Positions 36,609 to 44,406 of a stretch of DNA of 64,000 bases are shown here, piece by piece. This DNA comes from Ferrimicrobium acidiphilum DSM 19497 (GTDB lineage: Bacteria > Actinomycetota > Acidimicrobiia > Acidimicrobiales > Acidimicrobiaceae). The DNA is taken from the NCBI RefSeq assembly GCF_000949255.1, contig NZ_JXUW01000010.1:20749-84748 (forward strand), given 5' to 3'. Both the position numbers and the translations under genes were made by a program. Below the pieces are notes generated by a model. It ran no database searches and was not told the origin of the DNA. It saw only the letters and a program-made list of their open reading frames with translations. How positions within the stretch are numbered: the first letter of the stretch is position 1; each line of letters starts with the position of its first letter.

Positions 36609-37145
36609 ATGAAGCACTGGGTCGAAGAGACGCTATCAAACGAAGTCGAAGGTTACCTTCATCACGTTAGCCAGCAATTGGGAGACGAAACAAGACCATC
36701 CCTCACTCCTATACCCGCTCTCCATCTACTTGTTCCTGTTGGATCCACGCAGGATGACTCCGCTGCGCTCTTCTGGGCGGCAGCTGACCTCGCGAACCGA
36801 CTTGAACTCCAGGTAACGATATTGCATTGTCGTGAGTGGGATCTTGCAAAGGGAGTCAAATACTTCATGGAGACTAAGGACGAGGCAACCTCGATCATAA
36901 CATCAGCAATGAAGTGGTTTTCGGCACTTAACATCCCTGCCCAGGGTGTACTATGCGACGTGGAACGAGGAAGTATAGGTAAAGCGATAGCCACAACCTC
37001 GACTGATTATCATATCGATTCCGTCATGGTTGGCCTCCGTCACAAAAGACGCCTGCTGCCAGGATTAATGGGGTCCACGGTCACGCAGGTCGAACGCCTG
37101 GTCAACTGCCCCGTCATTGTCATCAAGTTGAACAGGCGTCAGTGA
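36609..37145 (+). CDS. universal stress protein (UspA) domain protein
   Basis: A 178-residue UspA-like protein: ALHLLVPVGSTQDDSAALFWAAADLA resembles the first strand and helix (given here in parts ALHLLVPVGSTQDDS, LFWAAADLA), and the C-terminal GSTVTQVERLVNCPVIVIK matches the GS-x-(9)-S-PVLV-like ATP-loop ending of the family. The GxxGxxG nucleotide loop is altered to GLRHKRRLLPGLMGSTVTQ, so ATP binding is uncertain. It has a 40-residue N-terminal extension and stands alone. Typical roles are in starvation or stress survival. Confidence 0.8.
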   Translation: MKHWVEETLSNEVEGYLHHVSQQLGDETRPSLTPIPALHLLVPVGSTQDDSAALFWAAADLANRLELQVTILHCREWDLAKGVKYFMETKDEATSIITSAMKWFSALNIPAQGVLCDVERGSIGKAIATTSTDYHIDSVMVGLRHKRRLLPGLMGSTVTQVERLVNCPVIVIKLNRRQ

Positions 37146-37567
37146 TTTCGGCCGCACCATGCATCTACTGATTGCAATACCCCACCCTAGCGTGATTGGA
37201 CATCCCAAGACATTGTATATGAGTGGGTTAGCACCCCAACAAAGCTGGCTACATAGATCACAGGTAGTGGCAGATACTTCGGACAGACCGCACTCAGTCT
37301 CAACCTAATAGAGGGTGGAGCTATTACTCTGTGACGACAATTATTACTCTGCGACGACAATATAGGCAATCGATGACACCATGTATCGGACTAAATGTGT
37401 TGGCTGATTGCGCAGGCGAACCTACCGTTGGCGACCACAACTACACCGTTTAGTCCGCTAGATCAGTGCATCTGACTATGCCAGCATTGTGACCGGCTGT
37501 TGGCAACACAGCCAACGCACATCAGCTGGAATAGGCACAAGAGTGGGCTCATACTAGAATTGGTACA
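37146..37567. other. intergenic region holding a 20-bp tandem repeat
   Basis: A 420-bp gap between the stress protein and aldo/keto reductase genes. It carries a two-copy direct repeat of TATTACTCTGTGACGACAAT (see next feature). Otherwise no reading frame is convincing. Confidence 0.4.
37322..37361. repeat. two-copy 20-bp tandem repeat
   Basis: TATTACTCTGTGACGACAAT at 37322-37341 is repeated at 37342-37361 with one change (GTG to GCG). Two adjacent 20-bp units would place identical bases nearly two helical turns apart, which fits an operator. It lies about 210 bp upstream of the aldo/keto reductase gene; function unknown. Confidence 0.6.
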
Positions 37568-38434
37568 ATGAACACCTTCCCCCTTGGTCCTGTTGATGTG
37601 AATCGGATCGGCTTTGGCGCGATGCAACTCCCTGGCCCGGGAGTGTTTGGACCGCCTCGAAATCATGAAGAAGCGATCGCTGTACTTCGACGCGCAGTGG
37701 AGTTAGGTGCCAATCACATCGACACCGCGCAGTTCTACGGTCCAGAGGTCGCCAACGAACTTATTCGAGAGGCGCTGCATCCCTATCCCGACGATTTGCT
37801 CCTGGTATCAAAGGTTGGAGCCACTCGTGATGACAAGGGTGCCTGGTTGCCTGCCTCGCGTCCGGAACAACTTCGATCCGCAGTAGAAGACAACCTGCGC
37901 ACCCTTCATGTCGACCAACTTGGAGTGGTAAACCTACGCTTGCACGCCGAACATGATTCCGCACCCGATCAACGTGTATCGCTTGAGGATCAGTTATCAG
38001 AGATGGTCTCACTGCGTAACGAAGGGAAAGTCGCCAACATCGGTATCTCGACCGCGAACGTAGCTCAGGTTGAGGTGGCCATTACGCAAGCCGGCGTCGT
38101 CTGTGTCCAGAACGCTTTTAGCCTCGTGGACCAAAGCGACATTGCCACCCTGGAGCTTTGCAGACAACATAACATCGCCTATGTTCCATACTTCCCTCTG
38201 GGATCGGCGTTTCCAGGAATGCCCAAGGTCACCGCGAACACAACAGTGCAGACCGTCGCCGCGCGGATGGGTGCGACACCAGCTCAGGTAGGGCTGGCGT
38301 GGCTTCTGAACCAGAGTGAGATCATACTCCTTATCCCCGGCACCTCAAGCCTCGCTCACCTAGAAGAGAATATGAACGTTGCAGATCTTGTGCTCTCGCC
38401 TGAGGATATCGCCGACCTCGAGAGGGCAGTCTGA
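37568..38434 (+). CDS. aldo/keto reductase
   Basis: A 288-residue AKR with the conserved start NRIGFGAMQLPGPGVFG, the catalytic Asp in NHIDTAQFYGPEVAN followed by Tyr (FYG), the Lys in LLLVSKVG, and His in NLRLHAEHD. The NADPH-binding C-terminal part reads LIPGTSSLAHLEENM. The DX4Y...K...H tetrad is intact. It reduces aldehydes or ketones, and the closest look-alikes are the YajO/Tas-like or oxidoreductase subfamilies. It is a single gene with an ATG at 37568; the region upstream holds a 20-bp tandem repeat. Confidence 0.9.
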   Translation: MNTFPLGPVDVNRIGFGAMQLPGPGVFGPPRNHEEAIAVLRRAVELGANHIDTAQFYGPEVANELIREALHPYPDDLLLVSKVGATRDDKGAWLPASRPEQLRSAVEDNLRTLHVDQLGVVNLRLHAEHDSAPDQRVSLEDQLSEMVSLRNEGKVANIGISTANVAQVEVAITQAGVVCVQNAFSLVDQSDIATLELCRQHNIAYVPYFPLGSAFPGMPKVTANTTVQTVAARMGATPAQVGLAWLLNQSEIILLIPGTSSLAHLEENMNVADLVLSPEDIADLERAV

Positions 38435-39350
38435 CGATGTCATCCTCACAAGGGGCATCGACTAGGCGATTCGGATAGATATTGATACATTTGCTGAACG
38501 ACCGTCAGCATTTGGATTGAGGTATCGAGAACATTAATTGCTGTTCAGGCGATGGTTCCGGTTCAGCGAGGCTACCAGTCACTGAGCTATAAATAGATGT
38601 GCGCACTCATTGTAGCTCGAGTCACGGCACCATGACGTCTAGACCGCCTGGGTCGTCCGTCAGCTTTCATAGCAAAACAAGCGATAGCCGACTGCCCGGT
38701 CGGATCATTGCGGATGGTCTCCAACGTCGGTCAACCTCGTCAATAAGGAGTCGAGTCACCGGAGTGAAAGTCCCATAGGCGTTCACTATGAAACCAGACC
38801 ACATACGCACGTGAGTAAGTCAGCAAGCAAATGTCGGTTCGCGGAATGGAGCTAGCCGTGAAGACTGGCAAGCTTCAGCGACGCCAAGGTGAACCAGGTG
38901 AGTGCGCTGCCCAGAAGATGGACTCGGTATTTTCGCAAATCCTGACAACGGAGCCCGCCCAGACTAGTGCAGCAACGGAAGAATTACGGTCGCTGATCTC
39001 AGCATTCCCCAACGGACCGCCTTGATGTAGGTGACAAACGTATCTGTGTATTGAGATTACTGAGTTCATTGACGACTCCACCAAGTCTGTGCCCACGACG
39101 CTCCAGTCGTAGGTTATGCAAGCCATGACATCTGCTGGTTTGCGCACGAAGTTCCAGTGAACACGCGGTGACATAGCAGCTTGTCACCCTACTCGCGGGC
39201 TACCAAACTGCGCTGTCGCGCAGACCAGGCATCAGCGCTCACGTCGTCACTCAGATCGGTTTAAGGTGAGCTTTATATGATCAACGCCTTAACCCATGTT
39301 ACATAATCACAGCGAGTAATGTCCGTCAACCGAAAGAGGAAGAACAATCT
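38435..39350. other. long non-coding stretch with a possible decayed structured element
   Basis: About 900 bp with no convincing gene. From about 38745 to 38930 the text changes character: short structured motifs such as GTCGAGTCACCGGAGTG, AAAGTCCCATAGG and GAAACCAGACC, then GTGAGTAAGTCAGCAAGC, recall the 5' part of a bacterial group II intron or its reverse-transcriptase leader. No RT coding sequence or domain V is found, so it would be a remnant at most. I list it as unassigned. Confidence 0.25.
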
Positions 39351-40418
39351 ATGCAAGAGACGGTAGAACAACCCACCGCTGACACTCACACTCCAAAGCC
39401 ACCTCGCAGGAAGCTAATCTTCTCATTGACTGGTGTTGGAGTAGTGCTCATCGGATCCGTCATCGGTTACCTGGCGTTGATCCCTCAAACCCATGTCGTG
39501 CCTTCCCGATTGGCTCAGTTGGTGACGATACGCCCAGGCGTGAAGGCGTTCGACATCAAGCCGACTAGCTCCTTGGTGCAGCCGGTGGCAAAGTCTGGCA
39601 TCAAACCTCTTGAGGCAGCCGCGAGGCAGTTTCCTGCTGAGACAGGTATTTACTCAAGGATCTGGCGACCGTCGTCGAATGCAGCGGCTGCCACCGAAAT
39701 CATCGCATTTCTATCCCCGACCACCACGACAGCTCGTTCGGTCTATCAACTATTGAACACCCAGCAGTTGGGTGCAAAATCCTACGCTGCTAGCTCTTTG
39801 ACGCGGCGATCAACATTTCAAGTCCCGGGGATAGCTGGGTCATCCGGCGCCACCTACAGTTCGTCTGCTAAATCTACTACTGCGACAGCCAACCCTACCC
39901 TAGGAGAGGTAGTTTTCCGTATCGGGAGAGTGGTGACGCTAACGGAGACTCTCAGCACTTCTAGTGCTCAGAGCTCAGTTCAGATCATAGCTCGCTCCGA
40001 AGCAGCACAGCTACGCTCGGTTGGGCCAGGGTTTACCCTCGCCGCCACCACCTACCCCATTGCGGCCTCCAGTGTATGGGCAATCGTGACACTGGTATTA
40101 CTCCTTATTGTCGGATATCTGCCCTTTGCGCTACCTCGTTGGCGCCAACGCCAGGCGCTGCTACGATCCATCGAGAACGAACAACGAGAAGACACATGGG
40201 GCGTTGTCTACAAGCGCACCGATAGCGGCGGCTGGAATGCCTACGTACCCGCCCTTCCCGGCATCGATGTAGTCGGCCCCACTCGAGCTGAGACCGACCA
40301 GCTCCTGGGTGAAGCGATTGCCGATCATCTTGATGAGATGCGCAGAGAAGGACTGCCCATCCCCGAGCAAAACAACGTCGTGGTTGGCCACGTCGTGGCA
40401 GCTGCGCGGCCAGCCTAG
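39351..40418 (+). CDS. two-helix membrane protein with a C-terminal HicB-like domain
   Basis: A 355-residue protein whose ATG follows AGAGGAAG. Residues 21-44 form a transmembrane helix (KLIFSLTGVGVVLIGSVIGY and on), 45-240 are a Ser/Thr/Ala-rich, probably extracytoplasmic region, and 241-262 form a second helix (SVWAIVTLVLLLIVGYLP). The C-terminal part from about 283 reads WGVVYKRTDSGGWNAYVPAL, PGIDVVGPTRAETDQLLGEA, IADHLDEMRREGLPIPE, the fold pattern of HicB-family antitoxins. HicB normally pairs with the RNase HicA and represses its own operon; no HicA lies nearby and no ribbon-helix-helix is seen. This fusion to a membrane anchor is unusual; the function is unknown. Confidence 0.75.
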   Translation: MQETVEQPTADTHTPKPPRRKLIFSLTGVGVVLIGSVIGYLALIPQTHVVPSRLAQLVTIRPGVKAFDIKPTSSLVQPVAKSGIKPLEAAARQFPAETGIYSRIWRPSSNAAAATEIIAFLSPTTTTARSVYQLLNTQQLGAKSYAASSLTRRSTFQVPGIAGSSGATYSSSAKSTTATANPTLGEVVFRIGRVVTLTETLSTSSAQSSVQIIARSEAAQLRSVGPGFTLAATTYPIAASSVWAIVTLVLLLIVGYLPFALPRWRQRQALLRSIENEQREDTWGVVYKRTDSGGWNAYVPALPGIDVVGPTRAETDQLLGEAIADHLDEMRREGLPIPEQNNVVVGHVVAAARPA

Positions 40419-40609
40419 TGGGCACCCTGAACTGCTTAGCAGCGTTACTTGGAGACTTTGCGTGTCCCTTATAGTCCGGTTCACTGCGTTTGCAGAACAA
40501 CCAATCACTGACACCATACCTCTCTGAGCAGTAGTCTGCTTCTAACCGGAAGTAATACTTGCTCGCTGTATCCTCGATGCTTGGTTGACCTCGTAAGCCC
40601 AACCAGGTT

Positions 40610-40855
40610 TCACAAAGACCCAGGTTTTCTGTCATTTAAGTGATTGTCAGACCTGCTCCCAACATGGTAGGGAGCTTCGTATTCGACTGGCGACATCATT
40701 CCCATCGAGGAGTGATGCCCTCTGTCCTTGAACCAGTCCACCCTCGTAGGTCTCGCATTAGCCAGCAATCTCATCGTCGCAGATTCCAATGGCCCGATTC
40801 AACTCCGTCTTGTATAAGCCGTTCAAGCTCTTAAGCGAGCGCGTTATTATAGCTT
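40610..40855 (-). pseudogene. IS3-family transposase (OrfB) C-terminal remnant
   Basis: On the minus strand a broken frame reads LKSLNGLYKTELN, then after a frameshift RPTRVDWFKDRGHHSSMGMM, then SPVEYEAPYHV. These match the end of the rve integrase core of IS3 OrfB (NGLYKTELI ... VDWFNxxRLHSxLGxxSPxEYE). About 80 codons remain; the DDE residues further upstream are gone. It indicates an old, decayed insertion just outside the island boundary. Confidence 0.75.
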
Positions 40856-41178
40856 TAACTGGCTAATGAATACATTTGGAAGTTCTCCGCTGCGCTTCGA
40901 ACCCGGTTAATGCCTCTTAAGCTGCTAATCGATGCACTCTGCCCAAATTTTTAACTGCCTCACGACTAATCGGTTAAGAGACAATAACCCGTAGTTCCGA
41001 CTGACGGTCAGATGCCAGCGTATAAAGAGTGCAAATTCAGCAAACAACTGAGAGATACCCAGCACCTCGATCCCCTCGTTGGCTGAGTGCCCATAACCGT
41101 GGGAGGTGCAGAGACCGTTACATCCACTAAGTGAACCGAGACCAAGAGGGTGTCCAACTTCTCCAGGTGGGTCGCACA
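40856..41178. other. intergenic region, nothing recognised
   Basis: About 320 bp between the IS3 remnant and the repeat-protein gene. Translations are stop-rich. Could hold more decayed transposon sequence, but I see no motif. Confidence 0.35.
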
Positions 41179-41886
41179 CTACCCGTTCGACGGCAAGGAA
41201 CCCCCTGAACTGGTCTGAGTTCCCTTACCTGTAATAGCACCATGTCCTGAATTCGAGCCACCGGCTTTTGATGGCGATACTGACGAGGAACTCCCTGAAC
41301 TGGTCTGAGTTCCCTTACCTGCACTAGCACCATGTCCTGAATTCGAGCCACCGGCTTTTGATGGCGATACTGACGAGGAACTCCCTGAACTGGTCTGAGT
41401 TCCCTTACCTGCACCATTTACATTCTGAGACGTATTTGCGGTGCCAGATCCGGCAGGCGAATGCTTACCGACACCGCCAGCGAGCACCTTAGCTGCCGGT
41501 GTATTGGCGATCACCGCACCCGCTGGAGTTGAGGAGACCACAGACAAAGCCCCGGCTCCCGTCTTGGCTGCAGCAGCTACCTTCTGACCGATGTCTTTAG
41601 TCGTACCGGCTTGACTCGATGCCGCTGCGGACACCTTCTTGCCAACACCGCTGGCAGTACTAGCCTGGGCAGATGCTGTAGCGGACGCCCCAGTAACAGC
41701 TTGGGAACTTGAGCCGCTCGGGATCTGGAGGCCTATGGCGCCAACAGCCTGCGAAATCGGCGTTTGCATGCTAGTCGGGAGTGAACCAGTTGCAGCTGCC
41801 GCTACCCCTCCAGTCGCTACCGCTCCGGCCGTGATCGCTACCAAAGCTTTTGCGCTCAGCTGGCCAAGGATTGATGTTATTACCAT
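41179..41886 (-). CDS. Ser/Gly/Ala-rich exported protein with 30-residue tandem repeats
   Basis: A 235-residue low-complexity protein. The ATG at 41886 follows GGAGG by eight bases. Residues 1-40 are a signal-like hydrophobic segment (ALVAITAGAVATGGVAAAAT). The C-terminal 75 residues contain tandem 30-residue units of the form GKGTQTSSGSSSSVSPSKAG followed by GSNSGHGASA; DNA identity between units is high. The last unit is partly diverged and the protein ends SSGGSLPSNG. No catalytic motif is present. It could be a surface or cell-wall protein, or a repeat-variable adhesin-like stalk. Confidence 0.7.
   Translation of the reverse strand: MVITSILGQLSAKALVAITAGAVATGGVAAAATGSLPTSMQTPISQAVGAIGLQIPSGSSSQAVTGASATASAQASTASGVGKKVSAAASSQAGTTKDIGQKVAAAAKTGAGALSVVSSTPAGAVIANTPAAKVLAGGVGKHSPAGSGTANTSQNVNGAGKGTQTSSGSSSSVSPSKAGGSNSGHGASAGKGTQTSSGSSSSVSPSKAGGSNSGHGAITGKGTQTSSGGSLPSNG
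41191..41405. repeat. 90-bp tandem repeat within a coding sequence
   Basis: The segment starting GAGGAACTCCCTGAACTGGT recurs at about 41195, 41285 and 41375, a 90-bp period, giving two complete units and one partial. The changes between units are few, so the array is young and may vary in copy number between strains. It encodes the 30-residue protein repeat. Confidence 0.85.
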
Positions 41887-42513
41887 ACGGGAAACCTCCG
41901 TGTTTAAAATCCAAAACCAGTTACCTCTTACCCATCGGCAGCAACAGACAAATGCCTGAAGCGGTTATGCAGAAGGATTCGGCTAGTCGCTTTGCGAAGA
42001 CTAACAGCCTGATTCAGGTCGCGTAGCCTATATTAAAACGCCTGCCTAACTCGAACTGGTTGCCAATATTAGATACACCAATTCCTGGTCCAACCTTGAT
42101 CGCGGAGTCCATGCCAGCGATAAGGATAGGTACGCCGGCTGTTTTCAATGAAGCTGCCACCGCGAAGGACAGACATGCAAACATAGTTGGTGGTTGGCTG
42201 TCATTGGGGGCCGGACACATCCGCTGATCGGCACAACTATCGTTCCGTCGACTCATCGGATATCAGGGGCAGTTGGTCAGCAGCCTACGCCGACAACGTA
42301 ACCTCACGAGAGCACGACGCATGGCCCCATTGCTGTCGCGTCAGCCGCTGATCAATAACTGGCGTCGATCCCAAGCGATAAGAAGGAGTGAGCATGCATG
42401 CTAGATCATTGCAAGAGGAACAAGTAGCTGGTGGGTTTGACCAAACGGGAGCGCAAGCCCGGTCCGTAAGGGCGGGGAGGATGTCACACCCAGCAAGCCC
42501 TGTACCAGGCTGC
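41887..42513. other. mostly non-coding region, possible decayed gene
   Basis: About 630 bp. The first part is the promoter and leader region of the repeat protein (with GGAGG). A minus-strand frame at 42014-42256 reads SFAVAASLKTAGVPILIAGM and GIGVSNIGNQFELG, which looks protein-like but matches no family I know; it may be a decayed fragment. The stretch 42400-42500 contains dense GC-rich motifs of unknown kind. Confidence 0.3.
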
Positions 42514-43503
42514 TCAAGCAAGCCATTCAATCCAGTTGCCGTGAGGGTCACTTTGTGCAAGAAGCTCTGTGCCATCCCTCACAAGCATGAAACCTCGGGA
42601 TGGACTGGGAGGTGCAGCATCGCCAACGACACCCGGGGCCTCGTTGGCTATCCATATCGCTCCTAAAGAACGGGTTAGGGCCGCAAATGCACACCGCTTT
42701 GCCTCGTCAACGTAGGCGAGCACGGCGGTGTGGTAGATAACCAAGGTGAGTCCGGTGGGCACCTTGGCAGCCAGCTCTGCTAAGTCATCGAGAAGGTCAC
42801 CACGATAGATCTCCACCGGATGGCGCCGGGCGGTAGCTGTGGCTGCGCTGAGCCTCTCTGCGCGTCCTTCCTCCCCCGGCCAGATCAGGCACGACAACCA
42901 CTCGACATCGGTCGGATTACTTGGATCAAGCGGGTTCAGATCGAGCCCGGCGCGCCAGCCAATTTCTGGCACATGTCCAGGGACAGGGACTGCTCCCATT
43001 GGTTGACAGGTCAGTACGGGAGCATCCGCGTCAAGACCGTTCAATACATGGCCGCGATAGTCGTAGTTATAGAAGTCGACAAGGAGAGTGAGCCCGGCAG
43101 CAGCACCGACCTCGATGAGCGCGAGCGGGCCAGGGATAAGAGCTAAGGCAGGCAACAATATAGCACAGCGGGCAGCCTCGTTGGTCTGTGTCCGTCGCTC
43201 AGACATTATCGCCGCCAAATCATCACCGCGTTCATCGATGAGCTTGGTGAGAGTGTCCGGATCGGCTGGCTCTTCGAGAATGTAGCGTGCTGCGGCAAAG
43301 AGAAGGTTCGGTTGGCGCTTTGCTGGTGCTAGCCGCCCGAGGAATTGAAGGATCGTCATGTTCTCGGCGACAAACTCGGCAAGCTCCTGGTAAGCCGGAG
43401 AACGACCAGCAGTCTCGAGGTGAGCAAAGCGCCGATAGTTCTCGCTAATACTAAGGTCGCTCTCGTGTCCGATCATGCCACCCATCATTCGTGATCTTAA
43501 CAC
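42514..43503 (-). CDS. DUF2332 family protein
   Basis: A 329-residue protein carrying DUF2332 signatures: QPNLLFAAARYIL, RTQTNEAARCAILLPALALI, PGPLALIEVGAAAGLTLLVD, and a C-terminal HTAVLAYVDEAKR...NEAPG stretch. The family is nearly confined to actinobacteria; the VGAAAGL motif resembles a SAM-dependent methyltransferase loop, so a methyltransferase-like fold is possible. Several Met and GTG codons at the N-terminus (43503, 43488, 43485, 43476) make the start uncertain. It is the last intact chromosomal gene before the tRNA-Pro junction. Confidence 0.88.
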   Translation of the reverse strand: MLRSRMMGGMIGHESDLSISENYRRFAHLETAGRSPAYQELAEFVAENMTILQFLGRLAPAKRQPNLLFAAARYILEEPADPDTLTKLIDERGDDLAAIMSERRTQTNEAARCAILLPALALIPGPLALIEVGAAAGLTLLVDFYNYDYRGHVLNGLDADAPVLTCQPMGAVPVPGHVPEIGWRAGLDLNPLDPSNPTDVEWLSCLIWPGEEGRAERLSAATATARRHPVEIYRGDLLDDLAELAAKVPTGLTLVIYHTAVLAYVDEAKRCAFAALTRSLGAIWIANEAPGVVGDAAPPSPSRGFMLVRDGTELLAQSDPHGNWIEWLA

Positions 43504-43784
43504 TGCAGGTTTGTCTGTGACTCGATTATAAATTAGTGACAGGGAACGAGGGCGATGCAGTGGTCAACCAGATATTGCGTTGGCTGGAGGCAACACGACT
43601 AGGGACTTCCTAAGGGGGCAAAGTGCCACCTAGATCGACTCCGTCGTATAGGACCGTCCACTTGTACAGTGCTCAGGGGTCTAGATGGAGCCCTGGTTAA
43701 CGCGGTCTGAAAAGCATAGGCAGTCGAACAAAACTTGCTTGTCATCACCACCCATCGTGGACCCGTCATAACCTGCAAACTATA

Positions 43785-43829
43785 TGGTCGGGCTGGGGAG
43801 ATTTGAACTCCCGACCTCTTGACCCCCAG
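43785..43829 (-). tRNA. 3' half of a tRNA-Pro(GGG) gene at an integration junction
   Basis: On the minus strand from 43829 to 43785 the sequence gives an anticodon loop CTGGGGG, 3' stem TCAAG, variable loop AGGTC, T stem-loop GGGAGTTCAAATCTCCC, acceptor strand CAGCCCG, discriminator A, and CCA. The anticodon would be GGG (proline). The sequence that should form the D arm and 5' acceptor (ending CTTGA) is absent: TTTGCGGAA lies there instead. So it is a displaced 3' tRNA fragment, as left behind by integration into a tRNA gene, not a working tRNA. The element lies to the right. Confidence 0.8.
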
Positions 43830-43875
43830 TTCCGCAAAGTGGGGTTTATAGGGTCTCATTGAGTCTAACAAAGTG

Positions 43876-43971
43876 CATCTGAACTGGGATTCTGCATTTT
43901 GGGGTAAGTTACCCCAGGCCACGTCCATGACCCCATAGGCAACCGGCTAGGCAACCGGCTAGGGTGAAAGA
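43876..43971 (+). promoter_or_regulatory. integrase leader with palindrome and direct repeat (copy 1)
   Basis: Bases 43901-43915 read GGGGTAAGTTACCCC, a perfect 7-bp inverted repeat with a one-base centre. At 43936-43947 and 43948-43959 TAGGCAACCGGC is repeated in tandem, 12 bp apart, just before the integrase ribosome site (GGTGAAAG). The same block precedes the intact integrase copy at 46561. Conservation in both copies suggests an operator for a repressor or recombination-directionality factor, or integrase arm sites. Confidence 0.6.
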
Positions 43972-44345
43972 ATGCGAGGTAGACGGACGCTTGGCCAAGG
44001 CAGCATCTATCGCTATGGCGACCAGTGGCGTGCCCTCTTGAAGTGGAGGGGACCCGACGGTAAAGTCATCACCCGCTCCCAACGATGTCGCACCAAGGCA
44101 GAGGCCGAAGCCGCACTGGCGAAGTTTCGTGGAATACGTGATGCCGGCGTCACCGAGAATGCAGCAACGACTATTGACATGTTGCTCACCCGATGGCTTA
44201 CAACCCATGAAGGCGATATCGCTGGCTCCACCTTGGTTCAGTACGAGTGGGCCACAAGGCATATCACCAAGAGGTTGGGATCTCTCCGGATAGAAGAATC
44301 ACACCTTCCATAGTTGAAAACCTTGTAAATCAACTCGCAGGGTAA
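43972..44345 (+). pseudogene. tyrosine integrase, truncated copy
   Basis: The first about 104 codons match the intact integrase at 46657 nearly residue for residue (MRGRRTLGQGSIYRYGDQWR, LLKWRGPDGK, TRSQRCRTKAEAEAALAKFR). After GSLRIEE a frameshift occurs: the next frame reads RITPSIVENLVNQLAG before a stop, equivalent to RLTPAMVDRFVDQLAES of the intact copy. Everything after, including the catalytic domain, is missing. So it is a 5' remnant; the DNA-binding N-terminus may still be made as a 113-residue protein. It sits 140 bp from the tRNA-Pro fragment. Confidence 0.85.
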
Positions 44346-44354
44346 ATTGATCGA

Positions 44355-44406
44355 AGTACCACGCTTACTCAAAAATTCAGAGTACCACGCTCACTCAGAA
44401 ACTCAG
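44355..44406. repeat. 26-bp tandem duplication at a gene end
   Basis: The unit AGTACCACGCTTACTCAAAA TTCAG-like (44355-44380) is followed by a copy at 44381-44406 with three changes. The duplication covers the last codons and stop of the 2TM-PLD gene, so a second end follows the first. Confidence 0.7.

Noticed and set aside
36109..36612. A 167-codon plus-strand frame upstream of the universal stress gene
   Set aside because: Composition is Ser/Pro/Arg-rich with no helical or strand pattern, and it has no ribosome site; probably chance.
40105..40635. A 176-codon minus-strand frame under the HicB-like gene
   Set aside because: It is antisense to the well-supported plus-strand gene and begins within the IS3 remnant tail.
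43785..43829. A working tRNA gene here
   Set aside because: Only the 3' half is present; the 5' acceptor, D arm and 5' anticodon strand have no match.
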